Notes: generated from the letters alone by a model not told the origin. Positions 49,869 to 60,073 are shown, counted from the first letter of the stretch. The stretch: DNA of 64,000 nucleotides from Ralstonia pickettii (GCF_016466415.2 NZ_CP066771.1:2976001-3040000), one strand, 5' to 3'. Translations and numbers: made by a program.

Positions 49869-51857
49869 TCAGGCGAGCCGGAACACGTCCACCGCGCCGC
49901 GCAGTTCCTGGGCTTGCTGGCGCAGGCTTTCGGCCGCAGCAGCCGCTTCCTCGACCAGCGCGGCGTTCTGCTGCGTCACCTCGTCCATCGACGTGACCGC
50001 GCGGTTGACCTCTTCGATGCCTTGCGACTGCTCGCGCGACGCGTGGCTGATCTCGCCCATCAGGCCGGCGATGCGCTCCACGCGCGTCACGATGTCCTGC
50101 ATGGCGTCACCGGCGCCGCGGGCGGCTTCGTTGCCGGCCTGTACTTCTTCGACCGAGCGACTGATCAGTTCCTTGATCTCCTTGGCGGCGGCTGCACTGC
50201 GCTGGGCGAGGCTGCGCACCTCGCCGGCGACGACAGCGAAGCCGCGGCCCTGTTCGCCTGCGCGGGCGGCTTCCACGGCGGCGTTGAGCGCCAAGATGTT
50301 CGTCTGGAACGCGATGCCGTCGATGATGCCGGTGATGTCGGCAATCTTCTGCGCCGTGGCATGGATGCCCGACATGGTGCCGACCAGCCGCTCCACGGTC
50401 TGCCCGCCGGCATTGGCCGCCTCGCTGGCGGATTGCACCATGTCGTGCGCATGGTGGGCACTCTCGGCGTTTTGGCGCACGGTGGCGGCCAGTTGCTCGA
50501 TGCTGGATGCGGTGCGCTCGAGGTTGCCGGCCTGCGCTTCGGTGCGTGCGGAAAGATCGGCGTTGCCGGCGGCGATCTGGCCGGTGCTCGACGCGATGGT
50601 GGAGGCACTGGCGCGCACCTTGTCGACGATGCCCGAAAGGCCGTCGCCGACGCCGTTGACAGCACGCATGACCTGGCCGATTTCATCGCTGCGCGTGGTG
50701 GGCAGGCGGTGCGTGAGATCGCCCGCAGCCACACGCTGCGCGACGTTCACCACCTCGGCCAGCGGCGTGCTCACGGTACGGCGCAGCATCCAGTACAGGC
50801 CGCCGGCCAGCAGTGCGCCGAGTGCCAGACCCAACAGCAGAAAGCGGTTGCGGGCAGCCACCAGATCGGCGTCCAGTTCATCCACATAGGCCGTACCGGC
50901 AATCACCAGTTGCCAATCCGGGTATTGGGTGAAGACGGTCAGCCGCTCGCGCGCGGTGCCAGCTTCCGTGTCGGCCAGTGTGTGGCGCAACGTGCCGTCC
51001 TTGCGCGCGATCATCTCGCGCACCCAGGTCTGGCCGGCCGCGTCCTTGGCGTCGAGCAGGTTCTTGCCCTCCCGGTCTTGCGCATGGTCGATCAGCACCT
51101 TGCCCTGGTCTGCGCCGGGCTTGCCGTCGATGACGAAATAGCCGCCCGTCTTGCCGATGCCGTGCGAGCGGATCTTGTCCTTGAGCAGCGCCAGTTCCGA
51201 GCGCACGTCCACACCTACGTAGAGCGCGCCGATGACCTTGCCCGACGCATCGCGCACGGGCTCGTACTTGCTCATGTAGGGCACGCCAAACAGCCACGCC
51301 AAGCCGCGGAACGGCTCGCCGGCCATCAGCGCTTTGTAGCTCGGGTGCGCGCGGTCGAGCAGCGTGCCGATCGCGCGTTCGGCGTTTTCCTTCTTGAGCG
51401 AAGTGGTCACGCGCACGAAATCGTCGCCGGCCCGGGCAAACACGGTGGCGATCGTGCCGCCGGTGCGCGCGAAGAACTGGTCCGGCACGGTGAAGTTGAG
51501 GTTCAGCACCGTGTCACCGCTCTTGAACGTGGGCGTCGGCTTGCCGGCCACTTCAACGGTCTGCGCCGGATCTACGCTGTACGGCCCGGGCGCGGCGTCG
51601 GCAAAAGCGGTCAGGAAGCGGTCGGCCTCGGTGCGCATGGTGCCGTCGAACAGGCCGATCATGTCGCGCATGGCGGCCTCCTGGTTATGCATGGCCGATT
51701 GTGTACTGGCCTCCAGCATGCGCAGGCTCGATTGCGAGTTCGCCAGGGCAAACATGCCGAACACGAGCACCAGGGCGATCAGGCCAATCACGGCCAGCCT
51801 GGTACCGAGGCTTGTTGGAGGTTGTGAAACCGCAAAAAGGGGCGCAGACGCTCTCAT
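49869..51857 (-). CDS. Methyl-accepting chemotaxis protein with Cache sensor domain
   Basis: 662 residues from ATG 51857. First membrane segment at about 20-38 ([19 protein letters not shown]), then a large periplasmic Cache 3/Cache 2 fusion-type ligand domain to about 320 ([40 protein letters not shown]). Second membrane segment near 340 ([19 protein letters not shown]). HAMP follows, then the signalling domain with hairpin tip [20 protein letters not shown]. No C-terminal CheR-binding pentapeptide is seen. It directs chemotaxis; the ligand is unknown. Confidence 0.95.
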   Translation of the reverse strand: MRASAPLFAVSQPPTSLGTRLAVIGLIALVLVFGMFALANSQSSLRMLEASTQSAMHNQEAAMRDMIGLFDGTMRTEADRFLTAFADAAPGPYSVDPAQTVEVAGKPTPTFKSGDTVLNLNFTVPDQFFARTGGTIATVFARAGDDFVRVTTSLKKENAERAIGTLLDRAHPSYKALMAGEPFRGLAWLFGVPYMSKYEPVRDASGKVIGALYVGVDVRSELALLKDKIRSHGIGKTGGYFVIDGKPGADQGKVLIDHAQDREGKNLLDAKDAAGQTWVREMIARKDGTLRHTLADTEAGTARERLTVFTQYPDWQLVIAGTAYVDELDADLVAARNRFLLLGLALGALLAGGLYWMLRRTVSTPLAEVVNVAQRVAAGDLTHRLPTTRSDEIGQVMRAVNGVGDGLSGIVDKVRASASTIASSTGQIAAGNADLSARTEAQAGNLERTASSIEQLAATVRQNAESAHHAHDMVQSASEAANAGGQTVERLVGTMSGIHATAQKIADITGIIDGIAFQTNILALNAAVEAARAGEQGRGFAVVAGEVRSLAQRSAAAAKEIKELISRSVEEVQAGNEAARGAGDAMQDIVTRVERIAGLMGEISHASREQSQGIEEVNRAVTSMDEVTQQNAALVEEAAAAAESLRQQAQELRGAVDVFRLA

Positions 51858-51977
51858 GCTTTTTTCCTGGGGGTCGTCAGTCAAGTTAACAACGGATCAA
51901 CCCAGAAAAGCTTGAGCGCAAACGTTTTACAGCTCCTTATGTCTGGCAGGCCAGACAGGGTTCCGCAATCTCGGACG

Positions 51978-54737
51978 TCATCTGTCGCAGGTCAGCTCGA
52001 CGTGCTGAGGCGTGAGCCTGGCGGGGTTGCCCGCCCCCAGTTCGATGCGCCAGTCAGCCCCGTGCGAGGCGGCCACGTCACGGCCGTCCACGGTCGCCCG
52101 GCAACGGGTTGCATTGGCAAAGCGGATGAACGGTCGCGTATAGCCGGCAACATCGACCGACAGCGAGCGGCCATCCGCACTGCGCCGCCAGTTCGACAGG
52201 CGGCCGCTGGCATCGCGCACGTAAGGCAGCGTCGGCCCATCGTTGTCCAGCGCAAAGCGTGCCGAGCCGCTGGTCAGATGGATATAGGAACCACCCGGAC
52301 CCGCCGTGTAGCCCGCCACGTCGCGTGCATCGGCAAGACGCGGCACGCCGGGTCCGGACCAGCGCACGGTGCGCAGGTCGCCATTGCCGCGCACGACCCA
52401 GGCATCGCCGTCACGCGCCACGGCCAGGGTGCGGAAGTCGAGCACCTTGCGGATGTAGTCCGACGCGTAGACCGGCATGACCGGCTGCGCGACCGCCCAG
52501 TCATACACCTGCCGCAGAGCCGTAACCGAGGCCAGCTTGGTGCCCGAATACATGTGGTAATAGATGCCGATCGGCTTGAAGCGGTAAGGCTTTTCGGTCA
52601 GCTCGAACGTCTCGATGGCCCGCGAGAAACCGTAATACGGGCCGTGCCAGAGGTTGGTGTAGATGTTCTCGTTCTGGTCGGGCGCGAATACCTGGAAGAG
52701 GCCATCGCCTTTGTCCACGCCCAGCGGCGCCACGGCGGTCCAGCTCGGGTTGGAGCGCGTGATGTAGGTGTCGCCGCCGTTCATGTTCAGGACACCGGCC
52801 TCGACGGTCTTTTGCACGGCAATCGGCGGCACCTGGCCGTTGCCGCTCCACAGCAGCACCTTTACCTGCTTGCCTGGCGGGGCGAGCTTGGTGTTGATGT
52901 AGTGGATGGAACCCGCGATCTCGCGATCGAAGCTGAAGCGGTAATTGGGAATGTTCAACGAGAAGGCGGTGTCGGTGCCTTCGGCCGTGGCGGCGGAGGC
53001 CGGATCGGGCGGGTTGGTGGTGCGCAGCCAGTTGAACGGGTGCGAGAACGTATGGCTGGCCAGCTCCACGTAGGGCTGCGCAAAGAGGGTGCGCGCGATC
53101 GGCTCGAGCTGCGGCGTGAGCTTCGGGTACACGCCGTCGGCCGCCACCTCGCCCTCGATGATCGACACGGTGGTCGGCACCTTGTAGCGGTCCAGGATCT
53201 CGCGCAGCAATGCCTGGCCGGAAAACTCGCTCGGTGGAAACTCAGTGCGGGAGGCGAAGCCGTCGCCATCGATGTGCACGGTCATCAGCCGGCGGCCGTT
53301 TTCCGTCGTGGTGTCAGGCACCGGCATGGCGGGCAGTTGCAGCGCGCGGCGCAGAAAATCGAGCGGCTGGATCACCCAGCGCGCCTGGTCGACATCGGGC
53401 ATGCGGAAGACGCCAAACGGCTGCAGCACATAACCGCCCCACGGCATGATGGCCGCCGCATCGTAGGCGTAACTGCCGGCGGAGAGCCGCAGCAGCGACT
53501 GCGCCCCCGCGACGCTGGGGTCGACCTTCACCCCCACGGCCATGCGCCGGTCGGGATGAGGCTGCAACTCGAAGCCCACCATGGGATCGCGCAAAACGAT
53601 GTCAAGCGGCCCCGCCGGCGTGCCGGGCACGGTCTGTAGATCCAGCATCCGCGCCGTGGTGGCATCCATGTTCAGCCCGAACTGGTTGAACATCGCCACG
53701 CGAACACCGGCGCCCATCGTGCGCCTGAGCCACGATGACCACGTGCCCGGTCGCGATGCGTTGCCGTCGAACCAGGTGACGACGCCGGCATAGCGGTCGG
53801 GCGTGACGGTCGGCAACGGCTTGTTGGCGTCGGCAAATTCGGTGCGATAGCCGAGATAGTTGATGGGCATGGCCAGATAGAGCACCGATGGCGCGGTGTT
53901 GCGGCTGGTGCCGGGCTCCTGGGGTTCGACCAGCAGGACACGGCGCGGCATCACTTCCAGCCGGCCGATGCCGATGAAGTCGGCGCCGGGCGTGGTGGCG
54001 TAGCTGGTAACGCCTGCAGCGCGCGCCACATTGGCGGTCTCACGCAGACAGGTACGGTTGTAGTTGGGGCAGTAATCGAGTGCGACGGCGGGTATGCGGT
54101 ACTGCGCACCGATCTTGCGCAGCGTGGCAACGCGTGCGGCGCGGTCGGCATCGGTCACCTCTTGCAAGCCTTCCCCGCCGGTGCGCTCGCGCACCAGCCC
54201 GGCCGTCACCACGCCGGACAACTGCGGTGCGAGCGTCTCAAGCCACGCCGTGCCGCCGGCCAGCAGCCTGGTCTGCGGTGCACGTGCATGCAACGCCTGG
54301 ACCAGTGCCGCAACGGCATTGGCGGCATCGGGCGCGCCGCGCTGGAGCGCGTCCAGCCCATCCAGCAGGAAGCCCGCGTAGCCCTGCGCGAGCAGCGGCG
54401 CAAAGACCTGGTCGATCACGTTGGCAGGCCAGGCGCTTGTGCGCATTGCGTCGGTCTGCTGCGTCAGGTCGACGCGAGCGAACCAGAGCGTGGGCGATGG
54501 CTGCTTCGGATCGAAGCTGCCGGCCGTGGCCGGCTCCAGCACGACCCAGTCGAAGGCTTGCAGTTCAGCGACGGGGACATCGCGGCCGTAGTAGAAGGCG
54601 ATCTGCGGCTCTGCCGAAGCGGACGTCGTCGGCTGCTGTGCACGAACGGTCGCAACGCCGAGCGCCAACGCCACGACACCCAGCCACACCGGCCACCGCC
54701 ACGATAACTTGCTGCCCTTTGCCTGCCTGTCCTGCAT
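51978..54737 (-). CDS. PelA-like glycoside hydrolase / polysaccharide deacetylase
   Basis: 919 residues from ATG 54737 with GAGGA upstream. A signal anchor (WPVWLGVVALALGVATVRAQ) precedes an N-terminal GH114/TM1410-like hydrolase domain at about 35-265 (EPQIAFYYGRDVPVAELQAF, GYAGFLLDGLDAL, ALDYCPNYNRTC). A central alpha/beta domain follows. The deacetylase domain has metal-site motifs HIDGDGF near 489 and SHTFSHPF near 562. Domain order and length match PelA of the Pel exopolysaccharide system (hydrolysis and deacetylation in the periplasm). No pelB-G genes are adjacent, so the polymer it acts on is uncertain. Confidence 0.82.
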   Translation of the reverse strand: MQDRQAKGSKLSWRWPVWLGVVALALGVATVRAQQPTTSASAEPQIAFYYGRDVPVAELQAFDWVVLEPATAGSFDPKQPSPTLWFARVDLTQQTDAMRTSAWPANVIDQVFAPLLAQGYAGFLLDGLDALQRGAPDAANAVAALVQALHARAPQTRLLAGGTAWLETLAPQLSGVVTAGLVRERTGGEGLQEVTDADRAARVATLRKIGAQYRIPAVALDYCPNYNRTCLRETANVARAAGVTSYATTPGADFIGIGRLEVMPRRVLLVEPQEPGTSRNTAPSVLYLAMPINYLGYRTEFADANKPLPTVTPDRYAGVVTWFDGNASRPGTWSSWLRRTMGAGVRVAMFNQFGLNMDATTARMLDLQTVPGTPAGPLDIVLRDPMVGFELQPHPDRRMAVGVKVDPSVAGAQSLLRLSAGSYAYDAAAIMPWGGYVLQPFGVFRMPDVDQARWVIQPLDFLRRALQLPAMPVPDTTTENGRRLMTVHIDGDGFASRTEFPPSEFSGQALLREILDRYKVPTTVSIIEGEVAADGVYPKLTPQLEPIARTLFAQPYVELASHTFSHPFNWLRTTNPPDPASAATAEGTDTAFSLNIPNYRFSFDREIAGSIHYINTKLAPPGKQVKVLLWSGNGQVPPIAVQKTVEAGVLNMNGGDTYITRSNPSWTAVAPLGVDKGDGLFQVFAPDQNENIYTNLWHGPYYGFSRAIETFELTEKPYRFKPIGIYYHMYSGTKLASVTALRQVYDWAVAQPVMPVYASDYIRKVLDFRTLAVARDGDAWVVRGNGDLRTVRWSGPGVPRLADARDVAGYTAGPGGSYIHLTSGSARFALDNDGPTLPYVRDASGRLSNWRRSADGRSLSVDVAGYTRPFIRFANATRCRATVDGRDVAASHGADWRIELGAGNPARLTPQHVELTCDR

Positions 54738-54857
54738 CCCGGTCCTCGAAAAGTCTGTCCGACATGCATTGTGCCGGGCGGCCATCCGATTGCAATGTTT
54801 GTGGGCCGGGGCGTGCCCGGCGCGATGCCCCTTGGGGGCACATGGCGGGAACCCGGC

Positions 54858-55085
54858 TCAGTAACCGACCACCGTGTACTGCGGGAATTCCGCTTCGAAC
54901 GCCTTCTCCAGGTCGTCGACGCTGGCGACAGCCGACGTGTAGACAGCAGTTGTCGAGCCGCTGTCGTAGGCCAGCGTGACAGCCCAGGTGGCATGCGCCT
55001 GGTTGACGCGATCGCGTGCGGCCTGGGCCGCCAGTTGACCCGGGCCGTTATCAGGTTTGGTTCCGTAGACTTTGCAGTGGGACAT
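54858..55085 (-). CDS. Hypothetical small protein
   Basis: 75 residues from ATG 55085 with GGAG 8 bases upstream. No signal peptide or membrane segment. Sequence is mixed, with helix AAQAARDRVNQAHATWAV and an acidic stretch DDLEKAFEAEFPQY. No family recognised. Upstream of and on the same strand as the PelA-like gene but 120 bases from it, so co-transcription is uncertain. Confidence 0.55.
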   Translation of the reverse strand: MSHCKVYGTKPDNGPGQLAAQAARDRVNQAHATWAVTLAYDSGSTTAVYTSAVASVDDLEKAFEAEFPQYTVVGY

Positions 55086-55282
55086 GGCAATCACTCCGAA
55101 GATGTGGAAGGAATGCCGCCGACGCACGGGCGAGGACACGCGCGGTCTGCCTGGTCTGCATTCTCAACGATACGGGCGAACAGACGCGCTGCCGGCGGGT
55201 CCCGTCGGCATGCACCAGCGACACGGCCAGCGTAAAAGCCGGGGCCGCGCGCCGGAATGGTGCGTTCGTCAGGGCCGACGTT

Positions 55283-56071
55283 CTAGAACGCCGACTTCAC
55301 CACGCCGCCGTCCACACGCAGCGCAGCGCCTGTGGTGGCCGACGACAGCGGGCTGGCCACGTAGGCAACCAGGTTGGCGACTTCCTGCGTGGTGGCAAAG
55401 CGCTTGATGAGCGAGGTCGGCCGCGCCGTCTCGAAGAAGGTTTTCTCGAACGCTTCGAAGCTCTGCCCGCCCGAGAGTTTTTCGACAAACGCGTCTACGC
55501 CTTCGGAACGCGTCGGCCCCGGCAGCACGGCATTCACCGTGATGGCCGTGCCCGCCGTCAGCTCGGCCAATCCACGCGAGAGGCCCAGCAGCGCGGTCTT
55601 CGTGACACCGTAGTGGATCATCTCCACCGGAATCTGCACGCCGCTCTCGCTGCTGATGAACACGATGCGTCCCCAGTTCTGTGCACGCATACCGGGCAGG
55701 TAGGCGCGCGACAGCCGCGCGCCGCTCAGCACGTTCACGTTGAAGAAGTGCTGCCACTCGGCGTCGTCGATTTCCTCGAACGGCTTGGGGTCGAAGATAC
55801 CGAGGTTGTTGATGAGGATGTCGACCTTGGGAAAGCGGCCGAGCAGCGCGTCGACCTGGGCCGGATTGGACAGGTCACCGGCAAAGCCCTCGACCTGGGC
55901 GTCGGGCACCTCGGTGCGCAGGCGTGCAATCGCGTCGCCCACGGACGCTTCGGTGCGGCCGTTGACGATCACGCGGGCGCCTTCGGCGGCCAGTGCTACA
56001 GCAATGGCATGCCCGATGCCCTTGGTCGAGCCGGTCACGAGAGCGAGCTTGTTCTGAAGGTGGAGGTTCAT
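55283..56071 (-). CDS. Short-chain dehydrogenase/reductase
   Basis: 262 residues. Rossmann glycine motif LVTGSTKGIGHAIAVALAAE at the N terminus, NNLG near 85 and the catalytic Ser/Tyr/Lys set in FISSESG and HYGVTKTALL. It ends ALRVDGGVVKSAF, as many classical SDRs do. It uses NAD(P)(H); substrate unknown. It is divergent from a MarR regulator that probably represses it. Start ATG 56071 was chosen for family length although no good ribosome site is visible. Confidence 0.9.
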   Translation of the reverse strand: MNLHLQNKLALVTGSTKGIGHAIAVALAAEGARVIVNGRTEASVGDAIARLRTEVPDAQVEGFAGDLSNPAQVDALLGRFPKVDILINNLGIFDPKPFEEIDDAEWQHFFNVNVLSGARLSRAYLPGMRAQNWGRIVFISSESGVQIPVEMIHYGVTKTALLGLSRGLAELTAGTAITVNAVLPGPTRSEGVDAFVEKLSGGQSFEAFEKTFFETARPTSLIKRFATTQEVANLVAYVASPLSSATTGAALRVDGGVVKSAF

Positions 56072-56353
56072 GGCATTCAAAAAAGGAAAATGGAGGAGGA
56101 CGAGCACGCCGCGCCACATGGTGCAAGTTGGTCACGGCGTCGACGTTTCAACCATGATACGAACCGCCTCGCCCCTTGGCAGCCGCAATCGTTTTGCAGC
56201 GGTATCCAACGAGATTTGACGATCGGCGTTGGTATCGATCCCGGCTTGACGGCCTGGGCAAGCGACGATTAGTGTGCAATGAAGTACGCCCAGCGTTACG
56301 GGAACGCGGCGCGCCTTACAAGCCGGATCACCGGCAGAACGGGGAGCACGACC

Positions 56354-56842
56354 ATGAGCATCGACGTACAGACACCTGAGGCCGCCGACACCAGCACCAG
56401 TGAAGGCGCCTACCAGCTTGACACTATGGACCGCGATACCAACATCGGTCGGCTCGTGCACCGGGTCCGACACGCGTTGGTGACGCATATCGACAGTGCC
56501 CTGGCATCGCTGGACTTGACAGCCGCGCAATGGACGGTCGTCATCTACCTGGCCGAAGACCTGGCCACCACGCCGGCCGAACTCTCGCGCCTGCTGCACT
56601 ACGATCCGGGCGCGATGACGCGGCTGATCGATCGGCTGGAGAAGAAGAACATCGTCAAGCGCGCCCCCAGCGATGCGGACCGCCGCTCGGTGGTGGTGTC
56701 GCTCACCGAGCAGGGCCGCGCGCTGTATCCGGAGATCCGGCCGCTGATCATCGACGTGCTGAACCACCTGCTGCGCGGGTTTTCGCAGACCGAGGTCAAG
56801 CAGTTGGAAAACCTGCTGTTGCGCGTGCTGCACAACGCCTGA
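56354..56842 (+). CDS. MarR-family transcriptional regulator
   Basis: 162 residues from ATG 56354 with GGGGAG upstream. Winged helix at about 55-125: LDLTAAQWTVVIYLAEDLAT, then AELSRLLHYDPGAMTRLIDR with the wing DRRSVVVSLTEQGRAL. Flanking helices form the dimer. Typical MarR repressors respond to phenolic ligands. The divergent SDR gene is the likely target, with about 280 bases between starts. Confidence 0.9.
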   Translation: MSIDVQTPEAADTSTSEGAYQLDTMDRDTNIGRLVHRVRHALVTHIDSALASLDLTAAQWTVVIYLAEDLATTPAELSRLLHYDPGAMTRLIDRLEKKNIVKRAPSDADRRSVVVSLTEQGRALYPEIRPLIIDVLNHLLRGFSQTEVKQLENLLLRVLHNA

Positions 56843-56924
56843 TCGGATCAGGCGTTTTCGGGTGGGCAGTCTCAGCCGTCAGCGTTGGCGGTACGCCGGG
56901 GCTCGGGCGGGTGCCGCTTAGCGC

Positions 56925-57623
56925 TCACTGCCCCTCAAGCTCGTGCTTGATCTTGAACAGCTCGGTATCGGTGCGGATACCCAGCTTGCGATAGGCCGAT
57001 TGCTTTTGCGAGCTGATCGTCTTGATGCTGCGCGCAAATTTCTCGGCAATGTCCGTGACCGACATGCCGTCCAGGCAGCAGCGCAGTACCTCGCGCTCGC
57101 GCGGGCTGAGTTCGGAGCGGTCGATCAGGGCGGACAGCTTGGTGCCATTGGTGACGGGCGCGGGCGCATCGGCGGAAAGCGCACCGCGCTCCATCTCGGC
57201 AGCCAGCGCGGCATTCAGGCGCTTGCCGCCCGCGGCCACCGTGCGGATGGCGCGTACCAATTCCGACAGATCCTCTTCCTTGCCGACAAAACCGCGTGCG
57301 CCGGCATGCATGACCATGCCCACCGTCGCCATGTTGTGATGCGCCGACGCCACCAGGATCTTCAAGTCCGGATAGCGCACGCGGATCAGGCGGATCAGGT
57401 TCAGCCCGTCAATCTCGGTGGGTCCGAGCGAGTAGTCCATCAGCAGGACATCCACCTCAAGGCTTTTGTCTTTGAGTGCCTGCACGATTTCGCGACCCGA
57501 GGCGAACATGCCGGAAACCTCGATGTCGGTCTCCTGTTTCAGGCGCGCAGCCAGACCATGGCGGACAACCGCATGGTCATCGAGCACGATCACGCGGATC
57601 GGCCGGGTCGCGGTCCAATTCAT
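56925..57623 (-). CDS. NarL/FixJ-family response regulator
   Basis: 232 residues with AGGAAC upstream. The receiver domain (about 8-125) has acidic pair LDDH near 15, phospho-acceptor Asp in VLLMDYSLG near 62 and Lys in GFVGKEEDL. The LuxR helix-turn-helix at about 168-225 has LSPREREVLRCCLDGMSVTD and SIKTISSQKQSAYRKLGI, the RcsB-like style. No histidine kinase is adjacent; one of HisKA_3 type begins at 63117. Downstream of a protease/lipoprotein pair on the same strand, 105 bases apart. Confidence 0.92.
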   Translation of the reverse strand: MNWTATRPIRVIVLDDHAVVRHGLAARLKQETDIEVSGMFASGREIVQALKDKSLEVDVLLMDYSLGPTEIDGLNLIRLIRVRYPDLKILVASAHHNMATVGMVMHAGARGFVGKEEDLSELVRAIRTVAAGGKRLNAALAAEMERGALSADAPAPVTNGTKLSALIDRSELSPREREVLRCCLDGMSVTDIAEKFARSIKTISSQKQSAYRKLGIRTDTELFKIKHELEGQ

Positions 57624-57728
57624 GTTGGCAGGTTCCTATTCGACGGGGATTACTTGCGGCACAAGAGCAGCGCCCCAAGATGCCGCAGAGGCCGACATAT
57701 TAATAGCATTCCCGCGCAGCGACCCCGC

Positions 57729-58649
57729 TCACTTGGCCTCGACGATGGTGTCGTCTCGGGCGTAGACGCGGCAATTGATCCATCGCTCGGTACAGAAAGC
57801 CATCGCCCGAAACTCCGCGTTCTGGCCTACGGCCCAGGAGTAATGATCGCCGTCGGAGGCGACAAAAATCTTCGGCCACGTTTTCTTCAGATACATATCG
57901 AAGCCGGCCTGTTGGTTTCGCCCGAGTTCGCCGGAGCGGCGTGGTGGCGCCGCCTGCGCGCTCGATGCGTAAGCGGCCGGTGCAGCCGTCGCCTGAGCTA
58001 GCGATTTCTGCCCGCGCGCAGGGACATCGGCAATCCAGTCCGCAGGAATCGCGAAGTTCAGGTTCTGCCCCATGGTGAGCACGACCTGATGGTCTGTTAT
58101 GCCAATCAACCGGCCGTCTGCATCGAACAGGCCGCCCCCGCTGGACCCTTGTGAGATTGGGGCAGACGTCTGGATGCTCTTGAGACGTCCTTCGTCATCG
58201 GTACGCAAGGACGAGATCAGGCCCTCGCTGATCGTCAGCTCCAGCCCCAGCGGATTGCCGACCGCGTACACTTTTTGCCCCGTCACGAGTGCGCTCCCCG
58301 GAGAGAGCATCACTGCAGGCGCGTGGAAATCCGCGACCCGGAGCTGACAGAGGTCGCGCTCCACGTCGGGATACTGCAAACGAGCACCGTAGCTTGCGTT
58401 GCCGCGTTTGAGCCAGACTTGCTTGCCGCCGCGCAGCACATGGCAGTTCGTGATCGCCACACCATCGGCGATAACGACTGCGCTGCCAATGGACAGCGGC
58501 CGCCCGTCCGAACCCGCAACGCGGACCTCCCAGACGCTGGGCGAAACCTTGGCAAAGACCGCTGCGGGCTCCAGCGCGACCGCGCGCTCTGCAACGCCGG
58601 CGCAGACCAACGCGGCAACCAGCAATGAAACCAGTCGAACGATATGCAT
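57729..58649 (-). CDS. Exported trypsin-like serine protease (DegP/S1C-like, no PDZ)
   Basis: 306 residues. Signal peptide cleaved near AVA-LEP. Catalytic triad: His in ITNCHVLRGGKQ near 70, Asp in ERDLCQLRV near 99 and Ser in ISQGSSGGGLFDADGRLIG near 168. A Ser/Ala-rich linker leads to a C-terminal Trp-rich extension with paired Cys (AFCTERWINCRVY) instead of a PDZ domain. Periplasmic protease of unknown substrate. Its start lies 19 bases after the lipoprotein stop, so the two are an operon. Confidence 0.88.
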   Translation of the reverse strand: MHIVRLVSLLVAALVCAGVAERAVALEPAAVFAKVSPSVWEVRVAGSDGRPLSIGSAVVIADGVAITNCHVLRGGKQVWLKRGNASYGARLQYPDVERDLCQLRVADFHAPAVMLSPGSALVTGQKVYAVGNPLGLELTISEGLISSLRTDDEGRLKSIQTSAPISQGSSGGGLFDADGRLIGITDHQVVLTMGQNLNFAIPADWIADVPARGQKSLAQATAAPAAYASSAQAAPPRRSGELGRNQQAGFDMYLKKTWPKIFVASDGDHYSWAVGQNAEFRAMAFCTERWINCRVYARDDTIVEAK

Positions 58650-58668
58650 GTTAGTCAGGCGGGTCGCC

Positions 58669-59235
58669 TCATTGGGGCAACAGCAAATCTTTGAGGTCGC
58701 TCAGCGTGGTCGATCCATCTTCCGAACGGGTGCGATCACGCATGTGCGCGATATCAGCGTCGGTCAAGGGCTGGCAAGCAGACTGCGTTGCCCATTGCCG
58801 ATAGCGCGCAGCCACCGGGCGCCATGACAGCCCATTGCTGGATTCGATGAGTGCCGCCCGACAGCCCCGCTCGCTTTCGGAGTAAGTCGAACGCAACTGG
58901 TAACGGTGCCCCGTCAGCGGAACGAAACTCACCGCAACCGAGCAGAAATAGGTCAGGTTCCCTGCCGGACGCACGAAGTTCACGGCCATGGTCGTCGGCA
59001 CGTCGGTCAGCACACGCACGGAGCGCGCTGGCTGGTTCGTGGCAATTGCCACGCGTTGCCCCGTGCATGTGCGGGCGTCGTCGAAGACCAGCAATGCGGC
59101 GGCCGCGCCGCTGGCGGGCCGTATAAACTCAACCGGCACGGTCCGGGCACCCGCGGGCGGTTCTACATACGGCTGTGCGCAGCCCGCAAGCCACAAAGCG
59201 CCTCCTAACAAAGAGGCGGTCATTCTGAGCGTCAT
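58669..59235 (-). CDS. Lipoprotein of unknown function
   Basis: 188 residues from ATG 59235 with GGGGAG upstream. Lipobox LAGC places lipid on Cys near residue 19. The mature domain is beta-rich (TVPVEFIRPASGAAAALLVF, YFCSVAVSFVPLTGHRYQLR) with three further Cys (TCTG, YFC, GCRAAL) and a helical C terminus. No family recognised. It is first gene of an operon with the trypsin-like protease, so it may be its partner, anchor or substrate. Confidence 0.8.
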   Translation of the reverse strand: MTLRMTASLLGGALWLAGCAQPYVEPPAGARTVPVEFIRPASGAAAALLVFDDARTCTGQRVAIATNQPARSVRVLTDVPTTMAVNFVRPAGNLTYFCSVAVSFVPLTGHRYQLRSTYSESERGCRAALIESSNGLSWRPVAARYRQWATQSACQPLTDADIAHMRDRTRSEDGSTTLSDLKDLLLPQ

Positions 59236-59395
59236 GCGCTCCCCCCAAAGGCAACCTTTTCTGAGATCGGCATTTCCTTCTTCGAGCGCAGTGGCACGCA
59301 CGCTCGATGCCGCTGAAGTGTAACCAAAGGTGAAGGAGAGGGACTGACCTGAGTACCAGCGTTGTGCGCGCGCGTCGGCCGCTGGTCAGCCGCGC

Positions 59396-60004
59396 TCAGG
59401 CCAGCGCCGCGTCGATGCGCGCCTGCGTGCTGCGGCGCGCGCGCTCGAACACCGCCATATCGCCCATCAGAAACGCCACGTTTGCGTTGGAGCGAAACGA
59501 TTCGATCTCGAAGACGAGCTGATCGACGTCGACATCGGCGCGCAATTCTCCGGCTGCCTGTGCGGCGGTGATCGTCTCGCGAAACCGCGCACGCACCGAC
59601 TCGCGGTGTCCGCGCACACGATCCTGGATCGCGCCCGGGCGGGCCCGGTATTCGTAGCTGGCCGCGCACACAAAGCAGCCGCCTGGCGATGCGCCGCTGG
59701 CCACGTAGTCGAACCAGCCGTCGGTCAGCGCCCGCAGGCGGGCAAGCGGGCTCTCCAGCGCCAGCGCGGGCTCGACCACCGTCGCGCGGTAATGCACGAC
59801 CCCAGCGTCGAGGGTGGCGAGCTGCAGCGTTTCCTTGTCGCCGAAGAGCACCTGGATGTTGCCCTTGCCCACGCCTGCATCCGTGGCCACACGACCGATG
59901 GTCAGGCCCTCCAGCCCATCGGTGGAAGCGATGGCGGTGGCGTGCTCGAGCACCTGGGCGCGCGCACGTTCGCCGCGCTGGCGGCGGCCGTCGGTTTCGT
60001 TCAT
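59396..60004 (-). CDS. TetR-family transcriptional repressor
   Basis: 202 residues. N-terminal TetR_N helix-turn-helix at about 12-58 (GLEGLTIGRVATDAGVGKGN, IQVLFGDKETLQLATLD). The C-terminal ligand domain is helical. It is divergent from an MFS exporter with 104 bases between starts. The palindrome at 60071-60088 is its probable operator, so it likely represses the exporter until a substrate binds. Confidence 0.92.
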   Translation of the reverse strand: MNETDGRRQRGERARAQVLEHATAIASTDGLEGLTIGRVATDAGVGKGNIQVLFGDKETLQLATLDAGVVHYRATVVEPALALESPLARLRALTDGWFDYVASGASPGGCFVCAASYEYRARPGAIQDRVRGHRESVRARFRETITAAQAAGELRADVDVDQLVFEIESFRSNANVAFLMGDMAVFERARRSTQARIDAALA

Positions 60005-60045
60005 GGCAATGCCCTATCGATGAGTGGGGTCAACACAATCGGCCC

Positions 60046-60073
60046 TTGACGTGGGCCAATCGCTCTCTAGTAT
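60046..60073 (+). promoter_or_regulatory. Promoter of the MFS transporter gene
   Basis: TTGACG (60046-60051), 16-base spacer, TAGTAT (60068-60073). It overlaps the left edge of the TetR operator, so operator binding would block it. Confidence 0.5.
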
